Translations under genes and position numbers: made by a program
Shown here: positions 17,727 to 25,681 of the stretch, in pieces
Layout of the letters: each line of letters opens with the position of its first letter
Position numbering within the stretch: position 1 is the first letter of the stretch
DNA from: an uncultured Eubacteriales bacterium
GTDB taxonomy: Bacteria > Bacillota > Clostridia > Lachnospirales > Anaerotignaceae
DNA: 55,839 bases
Reading direction: 5' to 3'
Assembly: GCA_900546215.1 (NCBI GenBank)
Contig: URCD01000005.1
Span: 1 to 55,839, forward strand
The notes under the pieces: model-generated
Seen by the model: only the letters and a program-made list of their open reading frames with translations
The model's database searches: none
What the model was told of the DNA's origin: nothing

Positions 17727-19204
17727 TCCAATGCCAGTATCCGAGACACGGAATGATTTTTAAGCACAGACTGTGTTTCAGTCACATCGACACTGATTGA
17801 GCCGCCATCTGGAGTAAATTTCAATGCATTTGAAAGCAGATTAAGCAAGATCTGATTTAATCGAAGTGAGTCAAAACATAGCGTTTCGTTTACTATATTA
17901 TGCAAATGAATACTAAAATTCTGTTTTTTCTTTTCAGCCGTAGGCTGTATAATTTTTACAAGATTTATCAATAAATTCTCTAAAGATGCAGTGTCATTAT
18001 TAAGCGCCATTTTTCCGCTTTCAATTTTTGACATATCCAAAATATCATTTATTAAGCCGACAAGCAGCTGGCCTGAAAGGTCAATATTTTTTAAATATTC
18101 CTTAACCTTTTCAGGCTCATCGACATGGTCTAAAGCAAGCTTAGCCATTCCTGTTACTGCATTCATAGGAGTACGAATGTCATGAGACATATTCGATAGA
18201 AACTGACTTTTAGCAATATTAGCGCTTTCTGCCGCCTTACGGGCTTTTTCTTCTGCCATTAGTACTTGTCTTGTCGCTTTTCTATATAAAATGATAAATG
18301 CCGCCATAATTATAGCGCTTCCTAATATTAAAAATAAAAATATTTGAGAATTTTTAATAATGTTATCTGCCTGCTCCATAATAACTCTGTTAGGTATGAT
18401 TGATACAACATACCATCCGTTTGCATTTTCTATTGGAACATAGCAGAATACATAGTCTTCTTTTTGATAATTAAAGCGTGCTGCTCCGCTTTTTCCGTTT
18501 TTAAAAGCCTCCTTAAACGAAGATATTTCGTTGATATCATTACCCTGCAAATCTATAATATCAAATAAATTTTGGAAAGTCCTGTTACTGTTGCGGTGCT
18601 GTGAGCGTATTAATATATCTCCGTTTTGATTAACGACATATGAAAAACCTGTATCGTTATAGAATGAAAGGGAAAAACGCTCAGAAATATCTGAGAGCTT
18701 TTGCGTTTTTTGAACTAAACCCTCAACTCCGTCAGACCATGTAAAGCGTTCATAATATCCGATAGTCCAAACACCTGTATAATCGTTCAGAAACGGCTCC
18801 CGAATACCCTTCTCGCTAAATAAGAGAAATTTTTCAATCTGTTCAGGCTCAAGCTCAAAACCATAATTTGTCTGGTCTGTGTAAACAATTCCTGTATCCA
18901 AGTTTACACAAATGTAGGTTGACTGCGGAGAGGCTGCCAGATTCATTCTGTTAATTATAGCATCTGTATTATGAGAGCTTTCCGCTGCAAGTTCTGCAGC
19001 AAACCAATCCAGCATTTCGACTTCTTTTTCTATATAAGTGTCAAGAGCATGACTTCCCTGTGCCGTTACCTCCGATATATCTGTGACTGATTTATCCCAA
19101 AGTGCACTGTGGACACTTGATATGTAATAAAAACCGCTTACAAATATGACAGAGATAAATAAAATGAGCAAGAGGATTATATTCCATTTTTGTTTTATTT
19201 TCAT
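17723..19204 (-). CDS. Hybrid histidine kinase, N-terminal part (frame-disrupted): Cache sensor, HisKA, start of HATPase
   Basis: The 493-aa frame has an N-terminal membrane helix, a long extracellular Cache-like sensor region, and a second helix near residues 288-308 (FLFLILGSAIIMAAFIILY). The HisKA domain has SNMSHDIRTPMNAV (His near residue 340), and the HATPase N-box is LNQILLNLLSNALKF. The frame then runs out of homology and stops before the G1 box. It starts six bases after the upstream binding-protein gene, and its ribosome binding site (GAGGTAA) overlaps that gene's stop, so the two are tightly coupled. The kinase is broken as read; see the C-terminal part at 16695-17726. Confidence 0.85.
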   Translation of the reverse strand: MKIKQKWNIILLLILFISVIFVSGFYYISSVHSALWDKSVTDISEVTAQGSHALDTYIEKEVEMLDWFAAELAAESSHNTDAIINRMNLAASPQSTYICVNLDTGIVYTDQTNYGFELEPEQIEKFLLFSEKGIREPFLNDYTGVWTIGYYERFTWSDGVEGLVQKTQKLSDISERFSLSFYNDTGFSYVVNQNGDILIRSQHRNSNRTFQNLFDIIDLQGNDINEISSFKEAFKNGKSGAARFNYQKEDYVFCYVPIENANGWYVVSIIPNRVIMEQADNIIKNSQIFLFLILGSAIIMAAFIILYRKATRQVLMAEEKARKAAESANIAKSQFLSNMSHDIRTPMNAVTGMAKLALDHVDEPEKVKEYLKNIDLSGQLLVGLINDILDMSKIESGKMALNNDTASLENLLINLVKIIQPTAEKKKQNFSIHLHNIVNETLCFDSLRLNQILLNLLSNALKFTPDGGSISVDVTETQSVLKNHSVSRILALE

Positions 19205-19210
19205 ATTGTT

Positions 19211-20509
19211 TTACCTCGGCTCCTGTTGATTCTTCCATTCGTCCAGCAAGTTTTCCATATAAGAAACAGCTTCGTCAGAGTTAAACCCATTAAGCATTTC
19301 AACTATACATTTACGTGTTATATCCCAAATTGGAAATTCAAGGTTATCATCTGAACCAATTACACTGCGGCCATTTGTCAGATACGGACTAATAGACTGA
19401 ATTGATTTTTCATTAGAGAGCCTATTATCTTTTAATGGGCTGAACGAGCTTTGGCTGTCAACGAATTCCCACATTACATCATCCCTTGTAAGATACTCTA
19501 CAAATTTTTTTGCTTCATCCTGATATTGACTGTCCGAATTGATGCTGATGCGAGTATCGATATTAATAACAAGTACGCTTCCGTCCTCCATAATAGGGTA
19601 GGGGGAAACCTCAAATTCAAAATCAGGTTCAAGTTCATACAGCCTTGGAACTGCCCAGACACCAGTCAGCATAAAAGGCTGTTCTCCTCTGGCAAATATA
19701 ATAAGGTCATCCTTTGTTTTTGCTGTATTAAGCGTTTTATCACTGTCTATCCATCCCTGTTTGAGCATTTGTTCCACAAAGGCGAAGCCAGGAAGAAATG
19801 TTTTTGACAAGCTTTCATGGTCATTGCTGAAATTTTTAAGCACTTGAACGGAATCTTCACTTTCATAGATTGGCAGCATAGATTTTGCGATGGCAATTGT
19901 TTTAAGAGATATATCATTATTTGCAATAATCGGAGTGATACCTATAGACACAAAATAATTACATACATCCTCAAACTCAGCTAAGTTTGTGGGAATTCTC
20001 TGATTATGTTCCTTTAATAGGTCTAAGTTGCAGTATAGGCCAAATGCAGATATAGACGTTGGAAGATAGTCAATAACTCCATGGGCCGTTATTTGACTTT
20101 TAGCCAGGTCGCTGAAATTATCAAGTGTTGATATATCAGATAAATCTGTCAGCTTACCCTTGCCTTCAAGCTCCAAAACTCTTTCGTGGTCTACCATAAA
20201 AATATCGTCACCGTTATGTGTATTGATTCTTTTATCAAGAACATCAAAATATTGCGGACTTTTTATTCCGTCATATGTGATTGATATATCTGGATATTCA
20301 TCCATAAATCCATGGAGGGAATCTTCAATTGCCATAACGTTAAGAGCTTCATATTTATATCCAAAAAAGGTTAAATTAATTTGCTCCTGTTTTTTCTCTT
20401 GGCCTGAATCAAAAACAATATTTTCACTGCTTTTATAGGAACATCCGTTCAGCATTGCTGCTGCCATACTTAAGGCCACAATCCCAGATGCAATTTTCAT
20501 AAATTTCAA
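19211..20509 (-). CDS. Extracellular solute-binding lipoprotein, family 1 (sugar type), paired with a sensor kinase
   Basis: The 432-aa protein has a lipoprotein signal peptide with lipobox LNGC and a periplasmic-binding-protein fold resembling ABC sugar-binding proteins (FFGYKYE, GKGKLTDLSDI, ARGEQPFMLTGVWAV). A TTG start at 20509 lies seven bases from AGGGGGG; the ATG at 20500 would be 16 bases away, so TTG is preferred. No permease or ATPase gene lies next to it. The downstream neighbour, six bases away, is a Cache hybrid kinase, so it more likely presents a ligand to the kinase than to a transporter. This role is inferred. Confidence 0.85.
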   Translation of the reverse strand: MKFMKIASGIVALSMAAAMLNGCSYKSSENIVFDSGQEKKQEQINLTFFGYKYEALNVMAIEDSLHGFMDEYPDISITYDGIKSPQYFDVLDKRINTHNGDDIFMVDHERVLELEGKGKLTDLSDISTLDNFSDLAKSQITAHGVIDYLPTSISAFGLYCNLDLLKEHNQRIPTNLAEFEDVCNYFVSIGITPIIANNDISLKTIAIAKSMLPIYESEDSVQVLKNFSNDHESLSKTFLPGFAFVEQMLKQGWIDSDKTLNTAKTKDDLIIFARGEQPFMLTGVWAVPRLYELEPDFEFEVSPYPIMEDGSVLVINIDTRISINSDSQYQDEAKKFVEYLTRDDVMWEFVDSQSSFSPLKDNRLSNEKSIQSISPYLTNGRSVIGSDDNLEFPIWDITRKCIVEMLNGFNSDEAVSYMENLLDEWKNQQEPR

Positions 20510-20533
20510 TGCTTATCCCCCCTAACTTTTCTA

Positions 20534-20580
20534 TTTAACGCTTTAATTTTTATTTTATCATGGCGTTAAAGCCAATACAA
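20534..20580 (-). promoter_or_regulatory. Promoter and inverted repeat of the binding-protein/kinase operon
   Basis: On the minus strand TTGTAT (+ 20575-20580) and TAAAAT (+ 20552-20557) are 17 bases apart. The spacer and downstream region carry the inverted repeat TTTAACGC (20534-20541) and GCGTTAAA (20563-20570), which brackets the -10. This could be an operator. The regulator is not identifiable. Confidence 0.6.
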
Positions 20581-20620
20581 GAATATTATAATTAGCCATT
20601 TAAGATATTAGTGTTTTTTA

Positions 20621-20649
20621 TTGCTAACACTTTTGTTTTGTTGTAAAAT
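20621..20649 (+). promoter_or_regulatory. Promoter of the cupin gene
   Basis: TTGCTA (20621-20626) and TAAAAT (20644-20649) are separated by 17 bases, 50 bases upstream of the cupin ATG. Confidence 0.55.
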
Positions 20650-20698
20650 AAATACAAGAATTATTGTACGGATAAATTAAATATAAGGGGGAAAAACA

Positions 20699-21079
20699 AT
20701 GAGTGATGAGATTTTTGTAGGCAAAATTCGGGATCTGCCAAATGCACCTGGGTGTTTTATAAAAAATGCTACCAAGAAGATTGTTTTTGGGCCAAAACAT
20801 TTCAGTGATGAATTTGTAATGAGATGCTGGACGCTGGAGCCGGAGGCAGGAGAAAAAGACCAGCACAAGCACGGCTGGCCGCATTGGTGCGTGCTTTTAG
20901 AAGGAGAAGGATACTTTGTTATAGATGGGGAAGAACACCATATGGAGCATGGAACGTGGATTTATATTCCTGGAAAGGTTCCTCACAGATTTTATAATTC
21001 CTCAAAAACGGAAAAACTCGAGCTGCTGTGCATAGTTCCGCCAAAAGGGGATATAGACCCTACTCTTATGGGTTGTTGA
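20699..21079 (+). CDS. Small cupin-domain protein
   Basis: This 126-aa single-domain cupin has the metal-binding pattern QHKHGWPHWCVLLEGEGYFVIDGE in the first motif (three His and a Glu) and HGTWIYIPGKVPHRF in the second (His). Such proteins are small beta-barrels that bind a metal and isomerise, oxygenate or bind small acids. A strong GGGGG ribosome binding site lies eight bases before ATG 20699. It is followed 59 bases later by a four-carbon sugar acid kinase, so a role in acidic sugar metabolism is possible but unproven. Confidence 0.85.
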   Translation: MSDEIFVGKIRDLPNAPGCFIKNATKKIVFGPKHFSDEFVMRCWTLEPEAGEKDQHKHGWPHWCVLLEGEGYFVIDGEEHHMEHGTWIYIPGKVPHRFYNSSKTEKLELLCIVPPKGDIDPTLMGC

Positions 21080-21085
21080 AAATAA

Positions 21086-21110
21086 AAGGCGGAAACTCCG
21101 TCTTTTTGTT
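21086..21110 (+). terminator. Terminator-like hairpin between cupin and kinase genes
   Basis: AAGGCGGA and TCCGTCTT pair (one G-U) around a three-base AAC loop, followed by TTTGTTT. Since the downstream gene has no clear promoter of its own, this may act as a partial terminator that lowers kinase expression relative to the cupin. Confidence 0.7.
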
Positions 21111-21138
21111 TATTGTAAATTACGATGGAGGCGTTTTT

Positions 21139-22404
21139 ATGGAAAGTACAATACTTTGGGGCTGTATTGCTGACGATTTTACCGGAGCCTCAGACGCGGC
21201 TTCTTTTTTTGAAAAGGGCGGTCTGAAAACCGTACTCTATAATGGGATACCAAAAGAAAATACTGTGATAGACAGTGACGTTAAGGCAGTAGTTATTGCC
21301 CTTAAAATTAGAAGTATAGAGGCTGACAAAGCTGTTAATACAGCGCTTGAAGCTCTTAAATATTTGAACAGCGTAAACGCAAGACAGATATATTTCAAAT
21401 ACTGCTCTACATTTGACTCTACGCCTAAAGGAAATATTGGCCCAATCGCAGATGCAATATTGGATGCATTAGGTGAAACTAAAACTATTCTTTGTCCTGC
21501 TCTTCCTGTAAATAAAAGGACAGTAGTAATGGGAAGGCTTTTTGTAGATGATGTTCCGCTTGATAAAAGCCCGATGAAAAATCATCCTGTAAACCCAATG
21601 TGGGACAGCGAAATTGCGGAATTAATGAAGCCTCAAAGCAAATATCCATGCATTAATGTGGATCTTGAAGAAATGGAGGAAGAAAACGAGGAAATATGGA
21701 ACAGGCTAAATGAGTTTGAGAAGCTGACAGGAAATTACTATATTGTACCCGATTATGTTAAGGAAGATGATGCTGTCAGAATAGCGGATATTTTTGGTTC
21801 TCTTAAATTTCTTACAGGAGGTTCTGGAATAATTAAAGCTCTGGCTGAAAGAAGCGGCGGAGAAGAGAATGTATGCCCTGACGACAGCAGTACAGACGGA
21901 AAAGCCGTTATAATCGCCGGAAGCTGCTCTGCGGCCACAAGAGGACAGGTTGAGGAATTCATAAATAAAGGCGGAAAAGCTTTTAAAATTGATGCTATAA
22001 GGCTTTTGTATGAGAAACAAACCGTTTCAGACCTCTGGAGCTTTGTTTTGGAAAATGGGGATGAAACCGTACTTATTTACAGCTCTGATACTCCAGACAA
22101 TGTTGTATACAACCAGCGTCATGGGGCAAAGGAAATATCTGAAAGCTTGGAAAATGCTATGGCCGAGCTTGCGGAAATAGCGTTAAATAATGGGTACAGC
22201 AGGATAATAGTTGCAGGAGGAGAAACATCAGGTGCGATAACAAAAAAACTTGGTTTTAATTCATATATTATAGGAAAATCTGTTGACCCGGGTGTCCCTA
22301 TAATGACTCCGACAGAAAAAAGAAATGTAAGGCTTGTTTTGAAATCAGGAAATTTCGGTGCAGTCGATTTCTTTGAAAAAGCAGTTAAGATGACAGAAAA
22401 ATAG
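21139..22404 (+). CDS. Four-carbon acid sugar kinase family protein (DUF1537/OtnK-like)
   Basis: The 421-aa protein begins with the family hallmark WGCIADDFTGASDAASFF, which forms the sugar-acid site. Its C-terminal half carries the nucleotide-binding region IAGSCSAATRGQ and VAGGETSGAITKKLG followed by DPGVP. Members phosphorylate 3-oxo-tetronates or erythronate/threonate. The usual partner genes (aldolase, dehydrogenase, isomerase) are absent here; only a cupin lies upstream. ATG 21139 follows GGAGG; a longer frame starting inside the cupin is rejected. The exact substrate is unknown. Confidence 0.88.
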   Translation: MESTILWGCIADDFTGASDAASFFEKGGLKTVLYNGIPKENTVIDSDVKAVVIALKIRSIEADKAVNTALEALKYLNSVNARQIYFKYCSTFDSTPKGNIGPIADAILDALGETKTILCPALPVNKRTVVMGRLFVDDVPLDKSPMKNHPVNPMWDSEIAELMKPQSKYPCINVDLEEMEEENEEIWNRLNEFEKLTGNYYIVPDYVKEDDAVRIADIFGSLKFLTGGSGIIKALAERSGGEENVCPDDSSTDGKAVIIAGSCSAATRGQVEEFINKGGKAFKIDAIRLLYEKQTVSDLWSFVLENGDETVLIYSSDTPDNVVYNQRHGAKEISESLENAMAELAEIALNNGYSRIIVAGGETSGAITKKLGFNSYIIGKSVDPGVPIMTPTEKRNVRLVLKSGNFGAVDFFEKAVKMTEK

Positions 22405-22504
22405 TTTTATTTATTCTTTATTTAATCCTAGAGATCACTTATACAATTTTAATGTTTTTAGTTCTATAATCGTTTCATGAATACCTGGAAAGGAATGGAT
22501 AACT

Positions 22505-22864
22505 ATGGACGATTATGGAGAAATTAACAGAATTGTGCTTGCTGTAATGAATAAAAGCGACTATGAGGCTGCACAGCAGGAGTTTAGCGAAAGAAAAATA
22601 TTTGCCACTAAGCTCAGCAGCAGCGGAGGATTTTTGAGAAAAGAAAACATTACTTTAATGATCGGTGTCGAAGAACCCAAAATAGAAGAGGTAATTGACG
22701 TTTTAAAAAAATCCGCAGGACATAGAACGGAGAAGGTCTATATGTCGCCATCATCAAGCATTGCGGGCTGTTGTCCTGGTGTAAATACGGTAATACCAAT
22801 GGATATAGATACTGGAGGGGTCACAATATTTATAATGAAGCTTGAAAGCTTTAATAAATTCTGA
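22505..22864 (+). CDS. darA: PII-like cyclic-di-AMP receptor (DarA/PstA)
   Basis: The 119-aa protein matches the Firmicutes PII-like c-di-AMP-binding family. It has FATKLSSSGGFLRKENITLMIGVEE, where the SxGGFLR and T-loop base bind the nucleotide, and the C-terminal PMDIDTGGVTIFIMKLESF. It senses c-di-AMP in the cytoplasm; its output partner is not settled even in model species. A TATAAT lies at 22464-22469 and GAAAGGA precedes ATG 22505. It is a single gene that ends at a bidirectional terminator. The TG-rich loops are shorter than in canonical PII, as expected for this family. Confidence 0.92.
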   Translation: MDDYGEINRIVLAVMNKSDYEAAQQEFSERKIFATKLSSSGGFLRKENITLMIGVEEPKIEEVIDVLKKSAGHRTEKVYMSPSSSIAGCCPGVNTVIPMDIDTGGVTIFIMKLESFNKF

Positions 22865-22875
22865 TAAGAGACATA

Positions 22876-22905
22876 AAAAAGCGGATAATCTATCCGCTTT
22901 TTATT
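22876..22905. terminator. Bidirectional terminator between darA and the GIY-YIG gene
   Basis: AAAAAGCGGATA and TATCCGCTTTTT flank a four-base loop with A residues on one side and T residues on the other, serving two convergent genes. Confidence 0.92.
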
Positions 22906-23245
22906 TCCATATAATTTGGGAATTTTCTGTTTTTTCAAGGCATTCAACAAGCATTGAATCAAGCTTTTTACTATAATCCTCATTTGGGTCTTCATATTTT
23001 AGAACTTTTAGAACAGTAAGCTCAAATCCTTCAGCTCGGTATTTATTCCACAATTCGAGAAGACGTTTGTTAGGATGGTAATTCATGGACAGCTTGGCGC
23101 TTGTGCTGCTGAAACTGACCTTAGTGTCGTTTGAAGCCATTAAAAATGACTCGTTTGTTTCTTTACAGCGGTATGATATAATTCCTTTTTCAGGCTTTCT
23201 GTTTTTATATTCTAATAAAAGCTCTTTTTTACGTTTTTCATCCAT
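22901..23245 (-). CDS. GIY-YIG-family-like small protein
   Basis: The 114-aa protein resembles a small group from Clostridia annotated as GIY-YIG nuclease family: N-terminal KRKKELLLEYKNRKPEKGI, then GIISYRCKETNESF, NYHPNKRLLELWNKYR and FELTVLKVLKYED. The G-I-I-S-Y segment could correspond to the first GIY strand and KYED to the catalytic Glu region, but a clear YIG is not present. Nuclease activity is therefore uncertain. GAGGTGA precedes its ATG. It converges on darA. Confidence 0.7.
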   Translation of the reverse strand: MDEKRKKELLLEYKNRKPEKGIISYRCKETNESFLMASNDTKVSFSSTSAKLSMNYHPNKRLLELWNKYRAEGFELTVLKVLKYEDPNEDYSKKLDSMLVECLEKTENSQIIWK

Positions 23246-23393
23246 TTAAATCACCTCAATAGTTATATTAAACTAAGAAGACTATAAAAGCAATCCACGC
23301 TACGTAGACTAAAACGGGTAGCCAAGCTTAAAATAAACTGATATAATATGTAAGCACTATTTTTTTATAAAATTTGTATTCGGAGTGAAGTGA

Positions 23394-24422
23394 ATGAACT
23401 ACTCACAGACAATCTCTGAGAAGAGAAATAAAATTGAAAAGGTGTTTTTGCTTAGCTGTTTAGTCAGTCTTATAATTGCCTGTCTGCTCGGCATATGCCT
23501 TGGCTCTGTAAGGATAAGCGTTTCAGAATTTTTAACAGCCATACTTTCAGGAAACGATACAGTAAACAGTCGAATAATATTTGCGGTTAGAATTCCGCGC
23601 GTGCTGTCTGCGGTTCTGGCAGGAAGCTCGCTGGCTGTTTCAGGCGTAATAATTCAGTCGGTGCTTGAAAACCCGCTTGCGGCTCCTAGCATAATCGGCG
23701 TAAATTCTGGGGCAGGTTTTTTTGCGGTTTTGGCTATGGCCCTGTTTCCTCATAATACTGCGCTTGTTCCTGCAGCCGCATTCATAGGTGCCGTTGTCAC
23801 GGTAATGGCGGTATATTTAATTGCAGTTAAGAACGGAGCTTCAAAAATAACGCTTGTTTTGGCCGGTGTCGCGGTTGGAAATCTCTTGAGCGCAGGAATA
23901 AATACAATAACTACATTTTTTCCAGACTCCTTGAACGGTATAAACTCATTTAAAATAGGCGGGGTTATGGGTATGACGTTGTCAAAGCTAAGCCCGGCAT
24001 GGATATACATAGCAATTGGCCTGCTTGCCTCAATGCTGTTAAGCCATGAGCTAGATATACTGTCGCTTGGTGACAGAACAGCCAGAAGCCTCGGCATGAA
24101 TGTAAAGGCGATAAGATTTATACTCCTTATGGCGGCGGCACTGCTTGCAGGCGCGGCTGTTAGCTTCGCGGGACTCCTAAGTTTTATTGGATTAATAGTA
24201 CCGCATATAGCAAGATACTTTATTAAAAGCGGCAATATAAGACTTATACCGGCTGCAGCAATGTTGGGTGCTGCATTTGTAGCATTTTGTGACTTGCTTT
24301 CAAGGATATTATTTGCGCCATATGAAATACAGCTTGGAATTGTAATTTCTTATATAGGCGTACCTTTCTTTATATATCTTATAATGAAAAAGAAAGGAGG
24401 CAGACACGGTGATAGAGCTTAA
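23394..24422 (+). CDS. FecCD-family ABC permease (iron/siderophore/cobalamin type)
   Basis: The 342-aa protein has about ten membrane helices and the FecCD hallmarks: RIPRVLSAVLAGSSLAVSG, VLENPLAAPSIIGVNSGAG, and the C-terminal SFIGLIVPHIARY. Such permeases import ferric siderophores, haem or cobalamin with a substrate-binding lipoprotein. Unusually, no binding protein gene is next to it. It overlaps the downstream ATPase by 14 bases. A TATAAT at 23342-23347 could be its -10. A second full FecBCD set lies at 36.8-39.9 kb, so it might share a binding protein in trans. Confidence 0.92.
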   Translation: MNYSQTISEKRNKIEKVFLLSCLVSLIIACLLGICLGSVRISVSEFLTAILSGNDTVNSRIIFAVRIPRVLSAVLAGSSLAVSGVIIQSVLENPLAAPSIIGVNSGAGFFAVLAMALFPHNTALVPAAAFIGAVVTVMAVYLIAVKNGASKITLVLAGVAVGNLLSAGINTITTFFPDSLNGINSFKIGGVMGMTLSKLSPAWIYIAIGLLASMLLSHELDILSLGDRTARSLGMNVKAIRFILLMAAALLAGAAVSFAGLLSFIGLIVPHIARYFIKSGNIRLIPAAAMLGAAFVAFCDLLSRILFAPYEIQLGIVISYIGVPFFIYLIMKKKGGRHGDRA

Positions 24423-25164
24423 AAATGTAAACAGCGGGTATGGGAAAAAGCAGGTCCTTTATAATATAAACGAAGTAATGAAAAATGGGGAAATTACATC
24501 AATTGTAGGCCCAAATGGATGTGGAAAATCTACGCTGCTTGAAACCGCGTCCGGCCTTTTTGCACCATTCAGCGGTACTGTTGAGGCTGATGGACAGGAT
24601 GTACATAAAATGGATTCGAAAAAAAGAGCCCAAAAAATATCCGTGCTGTCGCAGCAGAAAAGTCCGGGTGTTTTGACTGTTAAGGCTTTGGTTTTTCATG
24701 GACGGTTTCCATATCTGGGATATCCAAGACGGTATACTGACAGGGACAGGGAAATTGTAGATGACGCTATGAAGTCCGCCGGCGTCTTTGAAATTGCCGA
24801 TGAGAGTTTGGCAGCGCTTTCCGGGGGACAGCAGCAAAAGGCATATATTGCTATGCTTCTTGCACAGGATACCGACATAGTTTTTATGGACGAGCCCATT
24901 ACTTTTCTTGATATTAATTATCAGCTTGAGCTTATGGAAATAATTAAAGAAATGAAAAGCAGGGGCAAAACAGTAATAATGGTTTTACATGATTTAAATC
25001 TGGCAATGAGTTTTTCAGATAAAATCATAGCCATGAAAGACGGAAGGGTTGTTTGCTCTGGGAAACCTGAAAAAATATATACAAACAATGTGTTTGAAGA
25101 CATTTTTGGAATTAAGACAAATTATTCAAAAACTGAAAAACAATTTTTCTTTAGCAGGGAGTGA
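24409..25164 (+). CDS. ABC ATP-binding protein of a FecCDE-type importer
   Basis: The 251-aa ATPase has Walker A GPNGCGKST, Q-loop SQQKSPGV, signature LSGGQQQKA, Walker B IVFMDEPITFLD and switch His VLHDLN, the pattern of FecE/BtuD proteins. The GTG start at 24409 lies eight bases after AAAGGAGG inside the permease gene. With the preceding permease it forms a two-gene importer lacking its binding protein. Small membrane genes follow directly, so they may be cotranscribed. Confidence 0.92.
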   Translation: MIELKNVNSGYGKKQVLYNINEVMKNGEITSIVGPNGCGKSTLLETASGLFAPFSGTVEADGQDVHKMDSKKRAQKISVLSQQKSPGVLTVKALVFHGRFPYLGYPRRYTDRDREIVDDAMKSAGVFEIADESLAALSGGQQQKAYIAMLLAQDTDIVFMDEPITFLDINYQLELMEIIKEMKSRGKTVIMVLHDLNLAMSFSDKIIAMKDGRVVCSGKPEKIYTNNVFEDIFGIKTNYSKTEKQFFFSRE

Positions 25165-25169
25165 AAGAA

Positions 25170-25322
25170 ATGAAGCTGTTTGGAAACTTAGCGGTTTATT
25201 TGGGAATAGGCTTTCTCCTGTCATTTATTATTAATAGGGCGGAAGTATATCTGTTTGTTGCAATAATTATGTTTATATTAGGAATTGTTTTAAATATAAT
25301 AAATTCAAAGCGAAGTAAATAG
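25170..25322 (+). CDS. 50-aa two-helix membrane protein
   Basis: A short frame (MKLFGNLAVYLGIGF...) starts six bases after the ATPase stop with CAGGGAGTG as ribosome binding site, and ends in the basic tail NSKRSK. It has two hydrophobic stretches (about 6-21 and 26-44) split by INRAE. I do not recognise it. Tight spacing in the transporter/small-gene string and a good ribosome binding site argue that it is real. It may be an accessory subunit of the importer, or belong with the SHOCT protein that follows. Confidence 0.6.
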   Translation: MKLFGNLAVYLGIGFLLSFIINRAEVYLFVAIIMFILGIVLNIINSKRSK

Positions 25323-25333
25323 GAGGGACTGTT

Positions 25334-25669
25334 ATGAGAAGAAACGTCCGTGTAAAACCGGGTAAGACACAGTCTGTTATGGGACTGGTTGTTGGAATAG
25401 TATTTCTTTTGATAGGTATATTCGTTATTATACCTACGTTTTCTGGGTTTGGGATTTTCTGGACTCTGTGTGTTGCCGCAATAACTATAGTAAATGGGTA
25501 CAATGCTTTTTCTAAAAAGGGTATCACATCCCATGAAATTATAATTGATGATAACAGCGTGGACGATGAAGAACAGCGTCTTATTAAAATAAAGGAAATG
25601 TATGATAAGGGACTCATTACATATGAAGAGTATGAGAAAAAGAAAAAAGAAATAATAGACGATATTTAA
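25334..25669 (+). CDS. SHOCT-domain small membrane protein
   Basis: The 111-aa protein has a short basic N-terminus and two membrane helices (about 14-34 and 40-56). It ends in a SHOCT-type helix-turn motif, EEQRLIKIKEMYDKGLITYEEYEKKKKEI. The SHOCT tail is a short oligomerisation or interaction module found in many unrelated proteins. AGGAGGG lies eight bases before ATG 25334. It sits in a run of four small genes after the orphan importer. The function is unknown. Confidence 0.82.
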   Translation: MRRNVRVKPGKTQSVMGLVVGIVFLLIGIFVIIPTFSGFGIFWTLCVAAITIVNGYNAFSKKGITSHEIIIDDNSVDDEEQRLIKIKEMYDKGLITYEEYEKKKKEIIDDI

Positions 25670-25681
25670 GGAGGCTATATA

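Noticed and set aside
17757..17761. Programmed -1 frameshifting as an explanation for the split kinase
   Set aside because: The T-AAA-AAT context is not a canonical slippery heptamer and five A residues are few for transcriptional slippage; mutation or consensus error is more likely, though not excluded.
23246..23393. Cobalamin riboswitch before the orphan FecCD permease
   Set aside because: A GGGTAGCCAAG stretch recalls a B12 box, but the gap is only 148 bases and none of the other conserved elements is present.
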